DNA from: Lysinibacillus sphaericus
GTDB lineage: Bacteria > Bacillota > Bacilli > Bacillales_A > Planococcaceae
NCBI RefSeq assembly: GCF_001629735.1
Contig: NZ_CP015224.1
Span: 2,604,001 to 2,668,000, forward strand
Direction: 5' to 3'
DNA: 64,000 nt
In this document: piece after piece, positions 26,503 to 34,611 of the stretch
Layout of the letters: every line of letters begins with the position of its first letter
Numbering within the stretch: the stretch's first letter is position 1
Position numbers and translations under genes: made by a program
Notes under the pieces: model-generated
Told to the model about the DNA's origin: nothing
Databases searched by the model: none
What the model saw: only the letters and a program-made list of their open reading frames with translations

Positions 26503-26534
26503 AAAAAACCTCACTTATGCAAGTGAGGTTTTTT
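26503..26534. terminator. Terminator of thrS
   Basis: AACCTCACTT and AAGTGAGGTT arms with an ATGC loop and A/T runs on both sides. Confidence 0.87.
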
Positions 26535-26542
26535 AAGAAAGA

Positions 26543-28474
26543 TTATTTTGTAATTTCTGCTTTTATAGCTGCTAGGAAATTCTCAAAGCTAATTGTTTCG
26601 GAATCTTTTGAGCCATAGCGACGAACATTAACACCTTTAGCTTCAACTTCTTTATCACCAATGACAAGCATATACGGAATCTTTTTCATTTGTGCTTCAC
26701 GAATTTTATAGCCTAATTTCTCTTCACGATCATCCATTTCCACACGTAAGCCCGCTGCTGTTAATTGCTCTTCGATTTGTTTTGCATAATCGAAGTGTGC
26801 TTCATTCGATACTGGAATGACTTCTACTTGGACAGGAGCTAACCAAGTTGGGAATGCACCTTTATATTCTTCAATTAAGAAGGCAACGAAGCGCTCCATT
26901 GTTGATACAACGCCACGGTGAATAACGACTGGACGATGTGGTTTGCCATCCTCCCCAACGTAGCTTAGGTCGAAACGTTCTGGTAATAAGAAGTCTAGCT
27001 GAACTGTTGATAAAGTTTCTTCTTTACCAATCGCTGTTTTTACTTGCACATCCAGTTTAGGACCATAGAATGCTGCTTCACCCTCAGCCTCGAAGTAATC
27101 TAAGCCAAGCTCATCCATTGCTTCTTTTAACATACTTTGTGCTTTTTCCCACATAGCATCATCATTAAAGTATTTTTCAGTATCAGCAGGGTCGCGATAT
27201 GATAAACGGAATGAATAATCATTTAAATCGAAATCTTTATACACCTCTAAGATTAACTGCACGACTTTTTGGAATTCTGCTTTAATTTGGTCTGGACGAA
27301 CAAAGATATGTGCATCATTTAAAGTCATCCCACGTACGCGCTGCAGGCCAGAAACTGCTCCCGACATTTCATAGCGGTGCATTGTTCCAAGCTCAGCAAT
27401 ACGTAATGGTAAGCTACGATAAGAATGCATGCTATTTTTGTAAACCATCATATGGTGAGGACAGTTCATTGGACGCATAATTAATGTCTCGTTGTCCATT
27501 TCCATTGGTGGGAAAATAGAATCTTGGTAATGATCCCAGTGACCTGAAGTTTGATAAAGCTCTTTTGAACCTAATACAGGTGTATAAACATGCTTATATC
27601 CAAGAGATAATTCTTTATCGACAATATAACGCTCAATAACACGACGAATTGTTGCACCATTTGGTAACCAAAGTGGTAAACCTTGGCCGACCTTTTGAGA
27701 AGTTGTAAATAGCTCTAATTCCTTCCCGATTTTACGGTGATCACGTTCTTTTGCTTCTTCTAGCATTTGTAGGTGATGTTTTAATTCTTCTTTTTTGAAG
27801 AACGCTGTACCATAAATACGTTGTAGCATTTTGTTATCAGAGTTCCCTCTCCAATAGGCACCTGCTAATGATAGCAGCTTGAATTCGCGAAGTTTACCAG
27901 TAGATGGTACGTGAATACCACGGCAAAGATCGAAAAATTCCCCTTGATAATAAATGGACACTTGCTCATCTGCAGGGATTGCCTCTAGTAATTCTAATTT
28001 ATATTCATCGCCAATTTCTTCATACATTGCTTGTGCTTCCGCACGACTTACATTTTTACGTTCTACCTCTAGATTTTCAGCAATAATTTTTTTCATTTCC
28101 TTTTCAATTGCTGGTAAATCCTCGGCAGTGATGGGTGTAGGAGAATCAATATCGTAGTAGAATCCTCCATCAATGACAGGACCAATACCAAGTTTTACAT
28201 CTGGGAATAAACGTTTAATTGCCTGTGCTGTTAAATGAGCTGTTGAGTGACGTAAAATCTCAAGTGCTTCTTCATCATCTTGTGTAATAATGGCAATTGT
28301 AGCATCTTCCTCGATTGGTGTTTTTAAATCTACCAATACATCATTAATTTTACCTGCATAAGCTTTTTTTCGTAAGCCAGGGCTGATTGATAAGGCTACG
28401 TCATCTGTTGATGTACCTTTTACAAATTCTTTTACTGCGCCATCTGGGAAAGTTAATTTAATCATTTCTGACAT
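26543..28474 (-). CDS. thrS: Threonyl-tRNA synthetase
   Basis: 643 residues: a TGS domain (about 1-62), the editing domain with [10 protein letters not shown] and the [12 protein letters not shown] motif, the class II core with motif 2 ([15 protein letters not shown]) and motif 3 ([18 protein letters not shown]), and the anticodon domain (about 540-640) with [14 protein letters not shown]. It charges and proofreads tRNA-Thr. A T-box leader precedes it. The order thrS-dnaI-dnaB is as in B. subtilis. Confidence 0.97.
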   Translation of the reverse strand: MSEMIKLTFPDGAVKEFVKGTSTDDVALSISPGLRKKAYAGKINDVLVDLKTPIEEDATIAIITQDDEEALEILRHSTAHLTAQAIKRLFPDVKLGIGPVIDGGFYYDIDSPTPITAEDLPAIEKEMKKIIAENLEVERKNVSRAEAQAMYEEIGDEYKLELLEAIPADEQVSIYYQGEFFDLCRGIHVPSTGKLREFKLLSLAGAYWRGNSDNKMLQRIYGTAFFKKEELKHHLQMLEEAKERDHRKIGKELELFTTSQKVGQGLPLWLPNGATIRRVIERYIVDKELSLGYKHVYTPVLGSKELYQTSGHWDHYQDSIFPPMEMDNETLIMRPMNCPHHMMVYKNSMHSYRSLPLRIAELGTMHRYEMSGAVSGLQRVRGMTLNDAHIFVRPDQIKAEFQKVVQLILEVYKDFDLNDYSFRLSYRDPADTEKYFNDDAMWEKAQSMLKEAMDELGLDYFEAEGEAAFYGPKLDVQVKTAIGKEETLSTVQLDFLLPERFDLSYVGEDGKPHRPVVIHRGVVSTMERFVAFLIEEYKGAFPTWLAPVQVEVIPVSNEAHFDYAKQIEEQLTAAGLRVEMDDREEKLGYKIREAQMKKIPYMLVIGDKEVEAKGVNVRRYGSKDSETISFENFLAAIKAEITK

Positions 28475-28599
28475 ATTCTTTGCACTCCTTTGTTAAGTTG
28501 AATACATAATGATTGATTGTAGACTAATAAAGTGATTCAGCTGCCAATATGAGCGCTCTCCACAATTGGACTAAGCGAAGTCTCCACATCTAAAATAAT

Positions 28600-28855
28600 A
28601 AAAAAAGCCCCGTCCCTCACAAAAGGGACGAAGCGTATGCTCGTGGTTCCACCCTTCTTCCTTCCGACTTATCAAGTCAGACGAAGCTCAAGGCTAGCTA
28701 ACGGGCTAGGGACCGGCGAAAGATTATCCCTTTCGCTGCTCAGCAGGTAGTAAATGATGCGTTCAAACTAGGAAGCTTTCAGCCGTTGACTTCCCTCTCT
28801 AGAAGCTGATACACAAAATTCATGTCCTCATCAATGCATATTGATATTTAGTATA
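28600..28855 (-). promoter_or_regulatory. T-box riboswitch leader of thrS
   Basis: The T-box core AGGGTGGAACCACG (28655-28642) is followed by a terminator (CGTCCC/GGGACG, 28634-28600) with a T-run. Upstream stem I shows AGAGAGGGAAG. ACT and ACC near the end of stem I, in TTTACTACCTG, are candidate Thr specifiers. A single T-box seems present; some Bacillales thrS genes have tandem ones. Confidence 0.93.
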
Positions 28856-28861
28856 TGAGTC

Positions 28862-28890
28862 AGTATACGCTCGATTGTCGAAAAATGCAA
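28862..28890 (-). promoter_or_regulatory. Sigma-A promoter of the thrS leader
   Basis: TTGCAT (28890-28885), 17 bases, TATACT (28867-28862) on the minus strand, right after the end of dnaI. Confidence 0.65.
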
Positions 28891-28899
28891 CTACCAATG

Positions 28900-29838
28900 T
28901 TACATCCTACGGTTATTGCCACGCATTTCAATTGGCTCTGTCAAGGCTTTAATACGCTCCATTATACGGCCTGCCTTAACAACCTCAATATCACCTTTTT
29001 GTGATTGAGCTAAATGGTGCTCTAATTCTCCATAATTAAAATTTGATGTAATAAACGTTGGCAATTGTTCCGCCATACGATAATGGAAAATAGTCCCTAA
29101 AATTTCATCCCGTGTCCAGGCGGTCATTGTTTCTGCACCTAAATCATCGAGCATTAAAACAGGTGCCTTTTTAATATAATCTATTTTTTCATTCAATGTA
29201 TTATCGCCAATAGCATTTTTCATTTCCCGTAAAAATTCTGGCACGAAGACAACCACTGAACGTATTTTAATAGACGCTAGCTCATTGGCAATTGCACCAA
29301 GCACAAAAGACTTCCCCACGCCGAATTTACCGTATAAGTAAAAACCCTTTGATGGTAAATGACCAGATTCTTTTGTCGCTTTTACAAATTGTGCTGCTTT
29401 TTGGGCAATCATCACCCGAGACTCATCATCGATACTTAAATCTTGAATAGTTGCTTGAAGCACATCTTTTGGCATATGCATACTTGCAATCATATTCGCG
29501 ACATCCCGACGCTCTTCTTCCCTGATCTTTTGCTCACAGCGTACATAATCAATTTCAACTGTATTCCGAACTACCCTTAGAGTAGGGAGGAAGCCTTTTA
29601 AATAGTTTGTACAATGTTCTGTGTTATCACAACCACAACATTCCGTAGATTGACTAATAAATTCATGCAGCTTAGGTAAATTTCGTTCGATATTATCATA
29701 GCTTAATTCATCTGCATGACGTGCAAGAAATTCCTGTACTCGGGGATTATCTAAAATTTCACGTCGCATAGCTTCATAGCGTTCTTGAAACGAGGGTACA
29801 TTAATAGCTCGTTTTAATGGTCCATTTATTGGTTCGAT
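28900..29838 (-). CDS. dnaI: Primosomal helicase loader DnaI, probable ATC start
   Basis: AAA+ loader of the replicative helicase: N-terminal helicase-binding part with a Cys cluster (CCGCDNTEHC), Walker A GKFGVGKS, Walker B VLMLDDLGAE, and a C-terminal arginine-rich region. The first ATG is at 29769 (289 residues) but lacks a binding site and cuts conserved sequence. The frame stays open to a TGA at 29850-29848. In it an ATC at 29838 begins IEPINGPLKRA, which lines up with the MEPI start of B. subtilis DnaI, gives 312 residues (311 there), and lies seven bases after AAGGTG. No ATG, GTG or TTG exists in between. The start begins 18 bases after the dnaB stop codon. Confidence 0.85.
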   Translation of the reverse strand: MEPINGPLKRAINVPSFQERYEAMRREILDNPRVQEFLARHADELSYDNIERNLPKLHEFISQSTECCGCDNTEHCTNYLKGFLPTLRVVRNTVEIDYVRCEQKIREEERRDVANMIASMHMPKDVLQATIQDLSIDDESRVMIAQKAAQFVKATKESGHLPSKGFYLYGKFGVGKSFVLGAIANELASIKIRSVVVFVPEFLREMKNAIGDNTLNEKIDYIKKAPVLMLDDLGAETMTAWTRDEILGTIFHYRMAEQLPTFITSNFNYGELEHHLAQSQKGDIEVVKAGRIMERIKALTEPIEMRGNNRRM

Positions 29839-29856
29839 TGTTGTTCACCTTCTTTA

Positions 29857-31221
29857 CTATTCACTTTTCCCTAGCATTTCTAATATTTTTTGACGTTCTT
29901 TTTCAAAATCTATCGTGCTAGAAGTACTTTCCTCTTGTTTCTCATCACGTTTATAAAACCACTCAGGAACTTTTTCTTCTCGTTGATGTCCTGAACGTCC
30001 CTTAACACGCTGACTCGTTTTAGTGGTCGTTTGAGGTTTATTTTTCCAAGTTGTATATTTATCATGCTCTTGGCGTGCAAGTTCCATTGCTTCTTTAGCG
30101 GTTTGAATATTTTTACGAACCCAATGATCCGCAATCGTTTCCACATATTTTTTAGGTAACTTCATATCCGTTGTTAACATAACATACTCTAGCAAAGCAT
30201 TGACTACCCCAACCGGCATGCCATGCTGTACAATCAAACTTTCCGCAAGTTGTACAGAGGTTTGCAAAGGTTCTTTTCCATTATTAATGTCACGTAACAC
30301 TTGAATAGGAGCTGTAGTCTCTAAATAGTGTTGTAGCTCCTGATCCTTCGTTTTTTGTCCCGTTTCTTCTAATGGCAACTGTTCGCTAACTCTCGCTATT
30401 TTGGGCGGCTCTTTTGACACAGTTAACTTATAGAAATCAGCAGCTGCCTTGCGTAAGCGCTCTTGAGAAATTCCTAAATCATCGTCTAAAGCAAGAATCA
30501 CCACTTTTTGCATATCGAGCGCTGTTAAATGATATAAAAATGCTAGCTTTGCGATAGCCTCACGAACTTCTAATGTCAGTAAACTAGACGGTACCAATTG
30601 CTCGGATAACCCTGCTTGTAACAAATCGAAGTCAAATTGCTCCAAATAAAAAGGATACACCCTTTGTTGTTTATCCTTACGATTCGTATCCACTTGTAAA
30701 TCTGATGGAATATTGGAATGAACGGGCTTATAGACATCTATAAAGGCACGAGATACATCCTTTAACTCCGCGTCCCTTACAGGGGATATAAAACGTTGAC
30801 GCAAATTACGATATGCCTGCTCTCCAATTTTGCTAAATAAAAACATCGACAACAACGGGTCTTTCATAAAGCTTTCTGCATCTAATGGACGCTGTAGCTC
30901 ATATAAAAAACTCCGCTCACCAGCATTTTCTTTTTTCCATGTACGTAGTAAACCAATCGCTTCAAGGGCTATTCGTGCCTCAAACACTTTACCAATGGGC
31001 AGACCAAGCACATTCATTAAATAATAATGTGTCATTTGCTGCTTTGGTATCTGCTCTGCTTCAGCCCATAAAGTTAAGTATAGGCTGATGGGGTCTGAGC
31101 CCGTTAACGGTTGATAGAATAATGTTACTAATTGACGCTCTTGAGTAGAAAATGCATGAGGTAGACGAATGTCAAAAGGATCGCCAGGCTGCAATTCCTT
31201 ATATAAATGAATCAACGTCAT
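29857..31221 (-). CDS. dnaB: Replication initiation and membrane attachment protein DnaB
   Basis: 454 residues. Two DnaB/DnaD-type helical domains are expected; the N-terminal stretch with ERQLVTLFYQPLTGSDPISLYLTLW and the C-terminal DDB2-like segment LAESLIVQHGMPVGVVNALLEYV can be read. It is the Gram-positive primosome protein that with DnaD and DnaI loads the helicase at oriC and restart forks, not the E. coli DnaB helicase. It is part of nrdR-dnaB-dnaI. Confidence 0.93.
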   Translation of the reverse strand: MTLIHLYKELQPGDPFDIRLPHAFSTQERQLVTLFYQPLTGSDPISLYLTLWAEAEQIPKQQMTHYYLMNVLGLPIGKVFEARIALEAIGLLRTWKKENAGERSFLYELQRPLDAESFMKDPLLSMFLFSKIGEQAYRNLRQRFISPVRDAELKDVSRAFIDVYKPVHSNIPSDLQVDTNRKDKQQRVYPFYLEQFDFDLLQAGLSEQLVPSSLLTLEVREAIAKLAFLYHLTALDMQKVVILALDDDLGISQERLRKAAADFYKLTVSKEPPKIARVSEQLPLEETGQKTKDQELQHYLETTAPIQVLRDINNGKEPLQTSVQLAESLIVQHGMPVGVVNALLEYVMLTTDMKLPKKYVETIADHWVRKNIQTAKEAMELARQEHDKYTTWKNKPQTTTKTSQRVKGRSGHQREEKVPEWFYKRDEKQEESTSSTIDFEKERQKILEMLGKSE

Positions 31222-31237
31222 TCATCCTCTCTATTTT

Positions 31238-31708
31238 CTATGATTTCTGCTCCGTTTGACGTTGAATAATATCTTTAATCTCCTCGATAAAGACATTGAT
31301 ATCTTTAAACTGTCGGTAGACCGATGCAAAACGGACATACGCCACCTCATCAATTTTGGCTAAGCGATCCATGACCAATTCACCGACATCTTCTGAACGT
31401 ACCTCCGAATTTCCAATACGACGAAGATCTTTTTCAATTGATAGGACAAGTTGCTCCAGTATATCAAGCGCAACTGGGCGTTTCTCACAGGCACGAATAA
31501 GGCCACGAAGTACCTTTTCACGGCTAAATTCCTCTCGTGAACCTTCTTTTTTCACTACAACTAATGGGGTCTCTTCAATTTTTTCAAACGTTGTAAAACG
31601 GAAGCCACATGACTCACATTCACGACGTCTACGAATTTCTTTGTTATCATCTACTGGCCTCGAATCCACAACACGCGTTCCGTTAAATTGGCAAGATGGA
31701 CATCTCAT
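31238..31708 (-). CDS. nrdR: Transcriptional repressor NrdR
   Basis: 156 residues: a zinc ribbon ([15 protein letters not shown], then CESCGFRF) and an ATP-cone (about 48-138: [20 protein letters not shown]). NrdR senses dATP/ATP and represses ribonucleotide reductase genes. It heads nrdR-dnaB-dnaI, 16 bases ahead of dnaB. In B. subtilis speD lies between gapB and nrdR; it is absent here. Confidence 0.95.
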   Translation of the reverse strand: MRCPSCQFNGTRVVDSRPVDDNKEIRRRRECESCGFRFTTFEKIEETPLVVVKKEGSREEFSREKVLRGLIRACEKRPVALDILEQLVLSIEKDLRRIGNSEVRSEDVGELVMDRLAKIDEVAYVRFASVYRQFKDINVFIEEIKDIIQRQTEQKS

Positions 31709-31838
31709 ATAATTACTCTCCTGGTTTACAACAATTTAATATTTCTATTATAACAAATTTCCTACATATAAGAAAAGTGCATTCACGTAGTGAGCTCATG
31801 ATAAACCTAAAGCACCTAAAGTACAAGGAAAGTTTTTT

Positions 31839-31877
31839 AAAAAAAGCACATTGAAACCCGTTAGATTTCAATGTGCT
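31839..31877 (-). terminator. Terminator of gapB
   Basis: AGCACATTGAAA and TTTCAATGTGCT arms followed by TTTTTTT on the minus strand. Confidence 0.88.
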
Positions 31878-31893
31878 CAAGATAAAAATATTA

Positions 31894-32916
31894 TTATGCG
31901 TTAACTGTTTCTAATGCATTAGCTACTTTTTTCACTAGGTCCACAACACGCGCAGAGTAACCCCATTCATTGTCATACCAAGCAAGTACTTTCACTTTAC
32001 GGTTACCTAATACCATTGTGGAAAGCCCATCAACTGTTGATGAGTAAGTCGTTGTGTTGTAATCAGAAGATACTAGTGGTTCAACTGAGAAATTTAAAAT
32101 ACCTTTCATTGGACCTTCTGTTGCAGCTTTTACAAAAGCTGCATTAACAGCATCAACTGTTACATCTGTATTTAAATCTACTACAAGGTCCACTAAAGAA
32201 ACATTTGGTGTTGGAACGCGAAGTGCCATACCATGAATTTTACCTTCTAATTCAGGTAGAACTAATTTTAATGCTTTGGCAGCACCTGTAGATGTAGGAA
32301 TAATTGATTGTGCGCACCCACGTGCACGACGTAAATCTTTATGTGGATTATCTAAGTTCTTTTGATCGTTTGTATAAGCATGAACAGTTGTCATCAAACC
32401 ATTTTCAATACCAAATGTATCATTTAATACTTTTGCTACTGGTGCTAAGCAGTTTGTTGTACAAGAAGCGTTTGAAATTACATCATGTTTAGCAATATCA
32501 AGTTTGTCATCATTAACACCTAAAACAATTGTTACATCTTCGTTTTTACCAGGTGCTGTTAAGATAACTTTTTTTGCGCCAGCCTCTAAGTGCATTGCTG
32601 CTTTGTCACGTTCATTAAATTTACCTGTAGCTTCTATAACGATATCAACACCCATTGTAGCCCAAGGTAATTTTAATGGGTCGCGTTCGCTAATAATTTG
32701 AACTCGTTTGCCATTTACAACTAAAGCATCGCCTGCTGGTTCTACTGTACCTTCAAATGTTCCGTGATTTGTGTCATACTTAATCAAATGTGCTAACGTT
32801 TCTGCTGGATAGCTAGCGTTAATAGCAACAATATTTAAATTTTCTTGTACGATCGCTTGGCGGAAAACCATACGTCCGATACGTCCGAAACCATTAATAG
32901 CAATTGATACTGTCAT
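31894..32916 (-). CDS. gapB: Glyceraldehyde-3-phosphate dehydrogenase, gluconeogenic NADP type
   Basis: 340 residues, the length of B. subtilis GapB. The Rossmann motif INGFGRIGR and catalytic Cys152 in SNASCTTNC are intact. After the second beta strand the sequence is [10 protein letters not shown], where NAD-specific GapA has an Asp; this loss of the acidic residue fits NADP preference and a role in gluconeogenesis. The gene stands alone between nrdR and coaE, the GapB site in B. subtilis, with its own promoter region and terminator. Confidence 0.92.
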   Translation of the reverse strand: MTVSIAINGFGRIGRMVFRQAIVQENLNIVAINASYPAETLAHLIKYDTNHGTFEGTVEPAGDALVVNGKRVQIISERDPLKLPWATMGVDIVIEATGKFNERDKAAMHLEAGAKKVILTAPGKNEDVTIVLGVNDDKLDIAKHDVISNASCTTNCLAPVAKVLNDTFGIENGLMTTVHAYTNDQKNLDNPHKDLRRARGCAQSIIPTSTGAAKALKLVLPELEGKIHGMALRVPTPNVSLVDLVVDLNTDVTVDAVNAAFVKAATEGPMKGILNFSVEPLVSSDYNTTTYSSTVDGLSTMVLGNRKVKVLAWYDNEWGYSARVVDLVKKVANALETVNA

Positions 32917-32931
32917 TTAAAAATCCTCCTG

Positions 32932-32982
32932 TGAGTACATACTCAGATTAATTATATACTTTATGGTGATTAGTATAACACA
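32932..32982 (-). promoter_or_regulatory. gapB control region: CcpN-like box, -10 box and palindrome
   Basis: TGTGTTATACT (minus strand, 32982-32972) fits TRTGHYATAYW, the pattern I recall for CcpN, the repressor of gapB and pckA in B. subtilis. TATAAT lies at 32956-32951. A perfect palindrome TGAGTACATACTCA (32932-32945) lies between it and the AGGAGGA site. Which -35 box is used is unclear. Confidence 0.5.
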
Positions 32983-33070
32983 ATTTTAAAAAAGATGAAC
33001 ATTATATACTCATATTATTAAAGTTCTTATTTTCTGAAAAATTATCTCTTATTATGGCATTCACCCATAA

Positions 33071-33105
33071 AAAATGTGTAGCAAGATGTACTTGCTACAC
33101 ATTTT
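33071..33105. terminator. Terminator of the polA-mutM-coaE operon
   Basis: AAAATGTGTAGCAAG and CTTGCTACACATTTT perfect 15-base arms, 5-base loop, T-runs on both strands. Confidence 0.88.
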
Positions 33106-33119
33106 TAGTCTGAAGCCAT

Positions 33120-33713
33120 TTAAATTACACCCCAGAAAGCTAGAATTTTCTTTAATTGTTCCTCTGTATTTTCCAGATTCTCATTATTATAAATGACTGC
33201 ATGAGCTCCCTTTTCTTTCACAGACATAGGCAACTGTGAATGCATGCGCGCCAAGGCATCCTCTTTTGTTAAATGATTGCGTTCCATTAAACGTCGAAGC
33301 TGAACCTCTTCACTTACCGACACTACAATGATACGCTCTACAAAATGCTGAAGCTTACTTTCAAATAACAGGGGAATATCCATGACAACATGTTCATGAC
33401 CGCCCTCTAAATAGGCATCCCGTTGACGTAGCATTTCCTTTCTAATGGCCGGATGCATAATATCATTTAAAATTTTTCGTTTGGCTGGCTCATGAAAAAT
33501 AATATTTCCAAGCATTGTCCGATTCAAATTGCCATCCTCTAGTAAAATATCTTGGCCGAAGTTTTCTGCAATAAATGCCAATGTCTCCGTTCCTGGTTCG
33601 ACAACATCTCGCGCTACAATGTCTGCATCCACAATCGGTAATCCTAGTTCGAGCATCATTTTTGCTACTGTACTTTTTCCGCTTGCAATACTTCCTGTAA
33701 GTCCGATAATCAT
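33120..33713 (-). CDS. coaE: Dephospho-CoA kinase
   Basis: 197 residues from the ATG at 33713, which follows AAAGGGGA; the open frame to 33770 overlaps mutM and has no such site. The P-loop is GLTGSIASGKST at 4-15, with DADIVARDVV and DIPLLFES following. It phosphorylates dephospho-CoA in the last step of CoA synthesis. It is the third gene of polA-mutM-coaE; ytaF, which lies near here in B. subtilis, is absent. Confidence 0.95.
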   Translation of the reverse strand: MIIGLTGSIASGKSTVAKMMLELGLPIVDADIVARDVVEPGTETLAFIAENFGQDILLEDGNLNRTMLGNIIFHEPAKRKILNDIMHPAIRKEMLRQRDAYLEGGHEHVVMDIPLLFESKLQHFVERIIVVSVSEEVQLRRLMERNHLTKEDALARMHSQLPMSVKEKGAHAVIYNNENLENTEEQLKKILAFWGVI

Positions 33714-33726
33714 TGTTAAATCCCCT

Positions 33727-34599
33727 TTAATGTTGACAATTTGGGCAAAAAGACGACGTCCGCCCACCAATCGTCATTTGACTTGTTGCTGTTTCACAGG
33801 CGGGGCATATTTTTTTCCCATACATTTTCAAACGATTCTGCATGCTCCCAGCTTCCCCATTAATATTTCGATAATCAGAGATAGTTGAACCACCTGCTTC
33901 AATACTTTGACGTAAAACAGCAACGATCTCCTCAAATAATGCTCGTTTGCGCTTCTCACTTATGCGGTTCATTTTTCGTGCAGGATGAATTTTCTGAGCG
34001 AATAGCGCCTCCGTTGCATAAATATTGCCACAACCCGAAATGACTTGACCATCCATAATCACTTCTTTTACGGCCTTATTCGCATATTTCGGTAATGTAG
34101 ATTTTGTTATAAAAAATTCACACGCTAATTCATCAAAGGGCTCTGGTGCCATTTTTGTTAATGGTATATGATCTTCAATTTTTGCCAAAAATCGTAGTTC
34201 ACCAAAACGTCGTATATCTGAATAAATTAAGTAACCACCATCAGCCATCTTAAATGTTGCATGTATATGCTTTTGGAATTTGGCTTCGTTGATGTCTTCT
34301 GGTGAATTTACAACAAACCATGCACCTGTCATTCCTAAGTGACTAACAAGAACATAAGGAACCTCATCTTTCAATAAATGAAAGAAAATATATTTCGCAC
34401 GTCGTTCAATTTTTGTAATCGTCATTTCAGACAATGTTAATTCAAATGCATCAGGCTCCGCTTGTTTAACAATACATTGTTTCCCCTCACTAAAAGAAAA
34501 GTGTACCCTTTCAGATAGCTGAACATGTTGAATTGTACGTCCTTCAACCTTTGGCTTCAATGCCTGGACGACACCTTCTACCTCTGGTAACTCAGGCAT
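33727..34599 (-). CDS. mutM: Formamidopyrimidine-DNA glycosylase
   Basis: 290 residues starting MPELPEVEGV, with catalytic Pro2 and Glu3, the helix-two-turn-helix, and a C-terminal zinc finger CPAC-x16-CPNC. It removes 8-oxoguanine and ring-opened purines and cuts the abasic site. It lies 12 bases after polA. Confidence 0.96.
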   Translation of the reverse strand: MPELPEVEGVVQALKPKVEGRTIQHVQLSERVHFSFSEGKQCIVKQAEPDAFELTLSEMTITKIERRAKYIFFHLLKDEVPYVLVSHLGMTGAWFVVNSPEDINEAKFQKHIHATFKMADGGYLIYSDIRRFGELRFLAKIEDHIPLTKMAPEPFDELACEFFITKSTLPKYANKAVKEVIMDGQVISGCGNIYATEALFAQKIHPARKMNRISEKRKRALFEEIVAVLRQSIEAGGSTISDYRNINGEAGSMQNRLKMYGKKICPACETATSQMTIGGRTSSFCPNCQH

Positions 34600-34611
34600 T
34601 TGAACCCCTCC

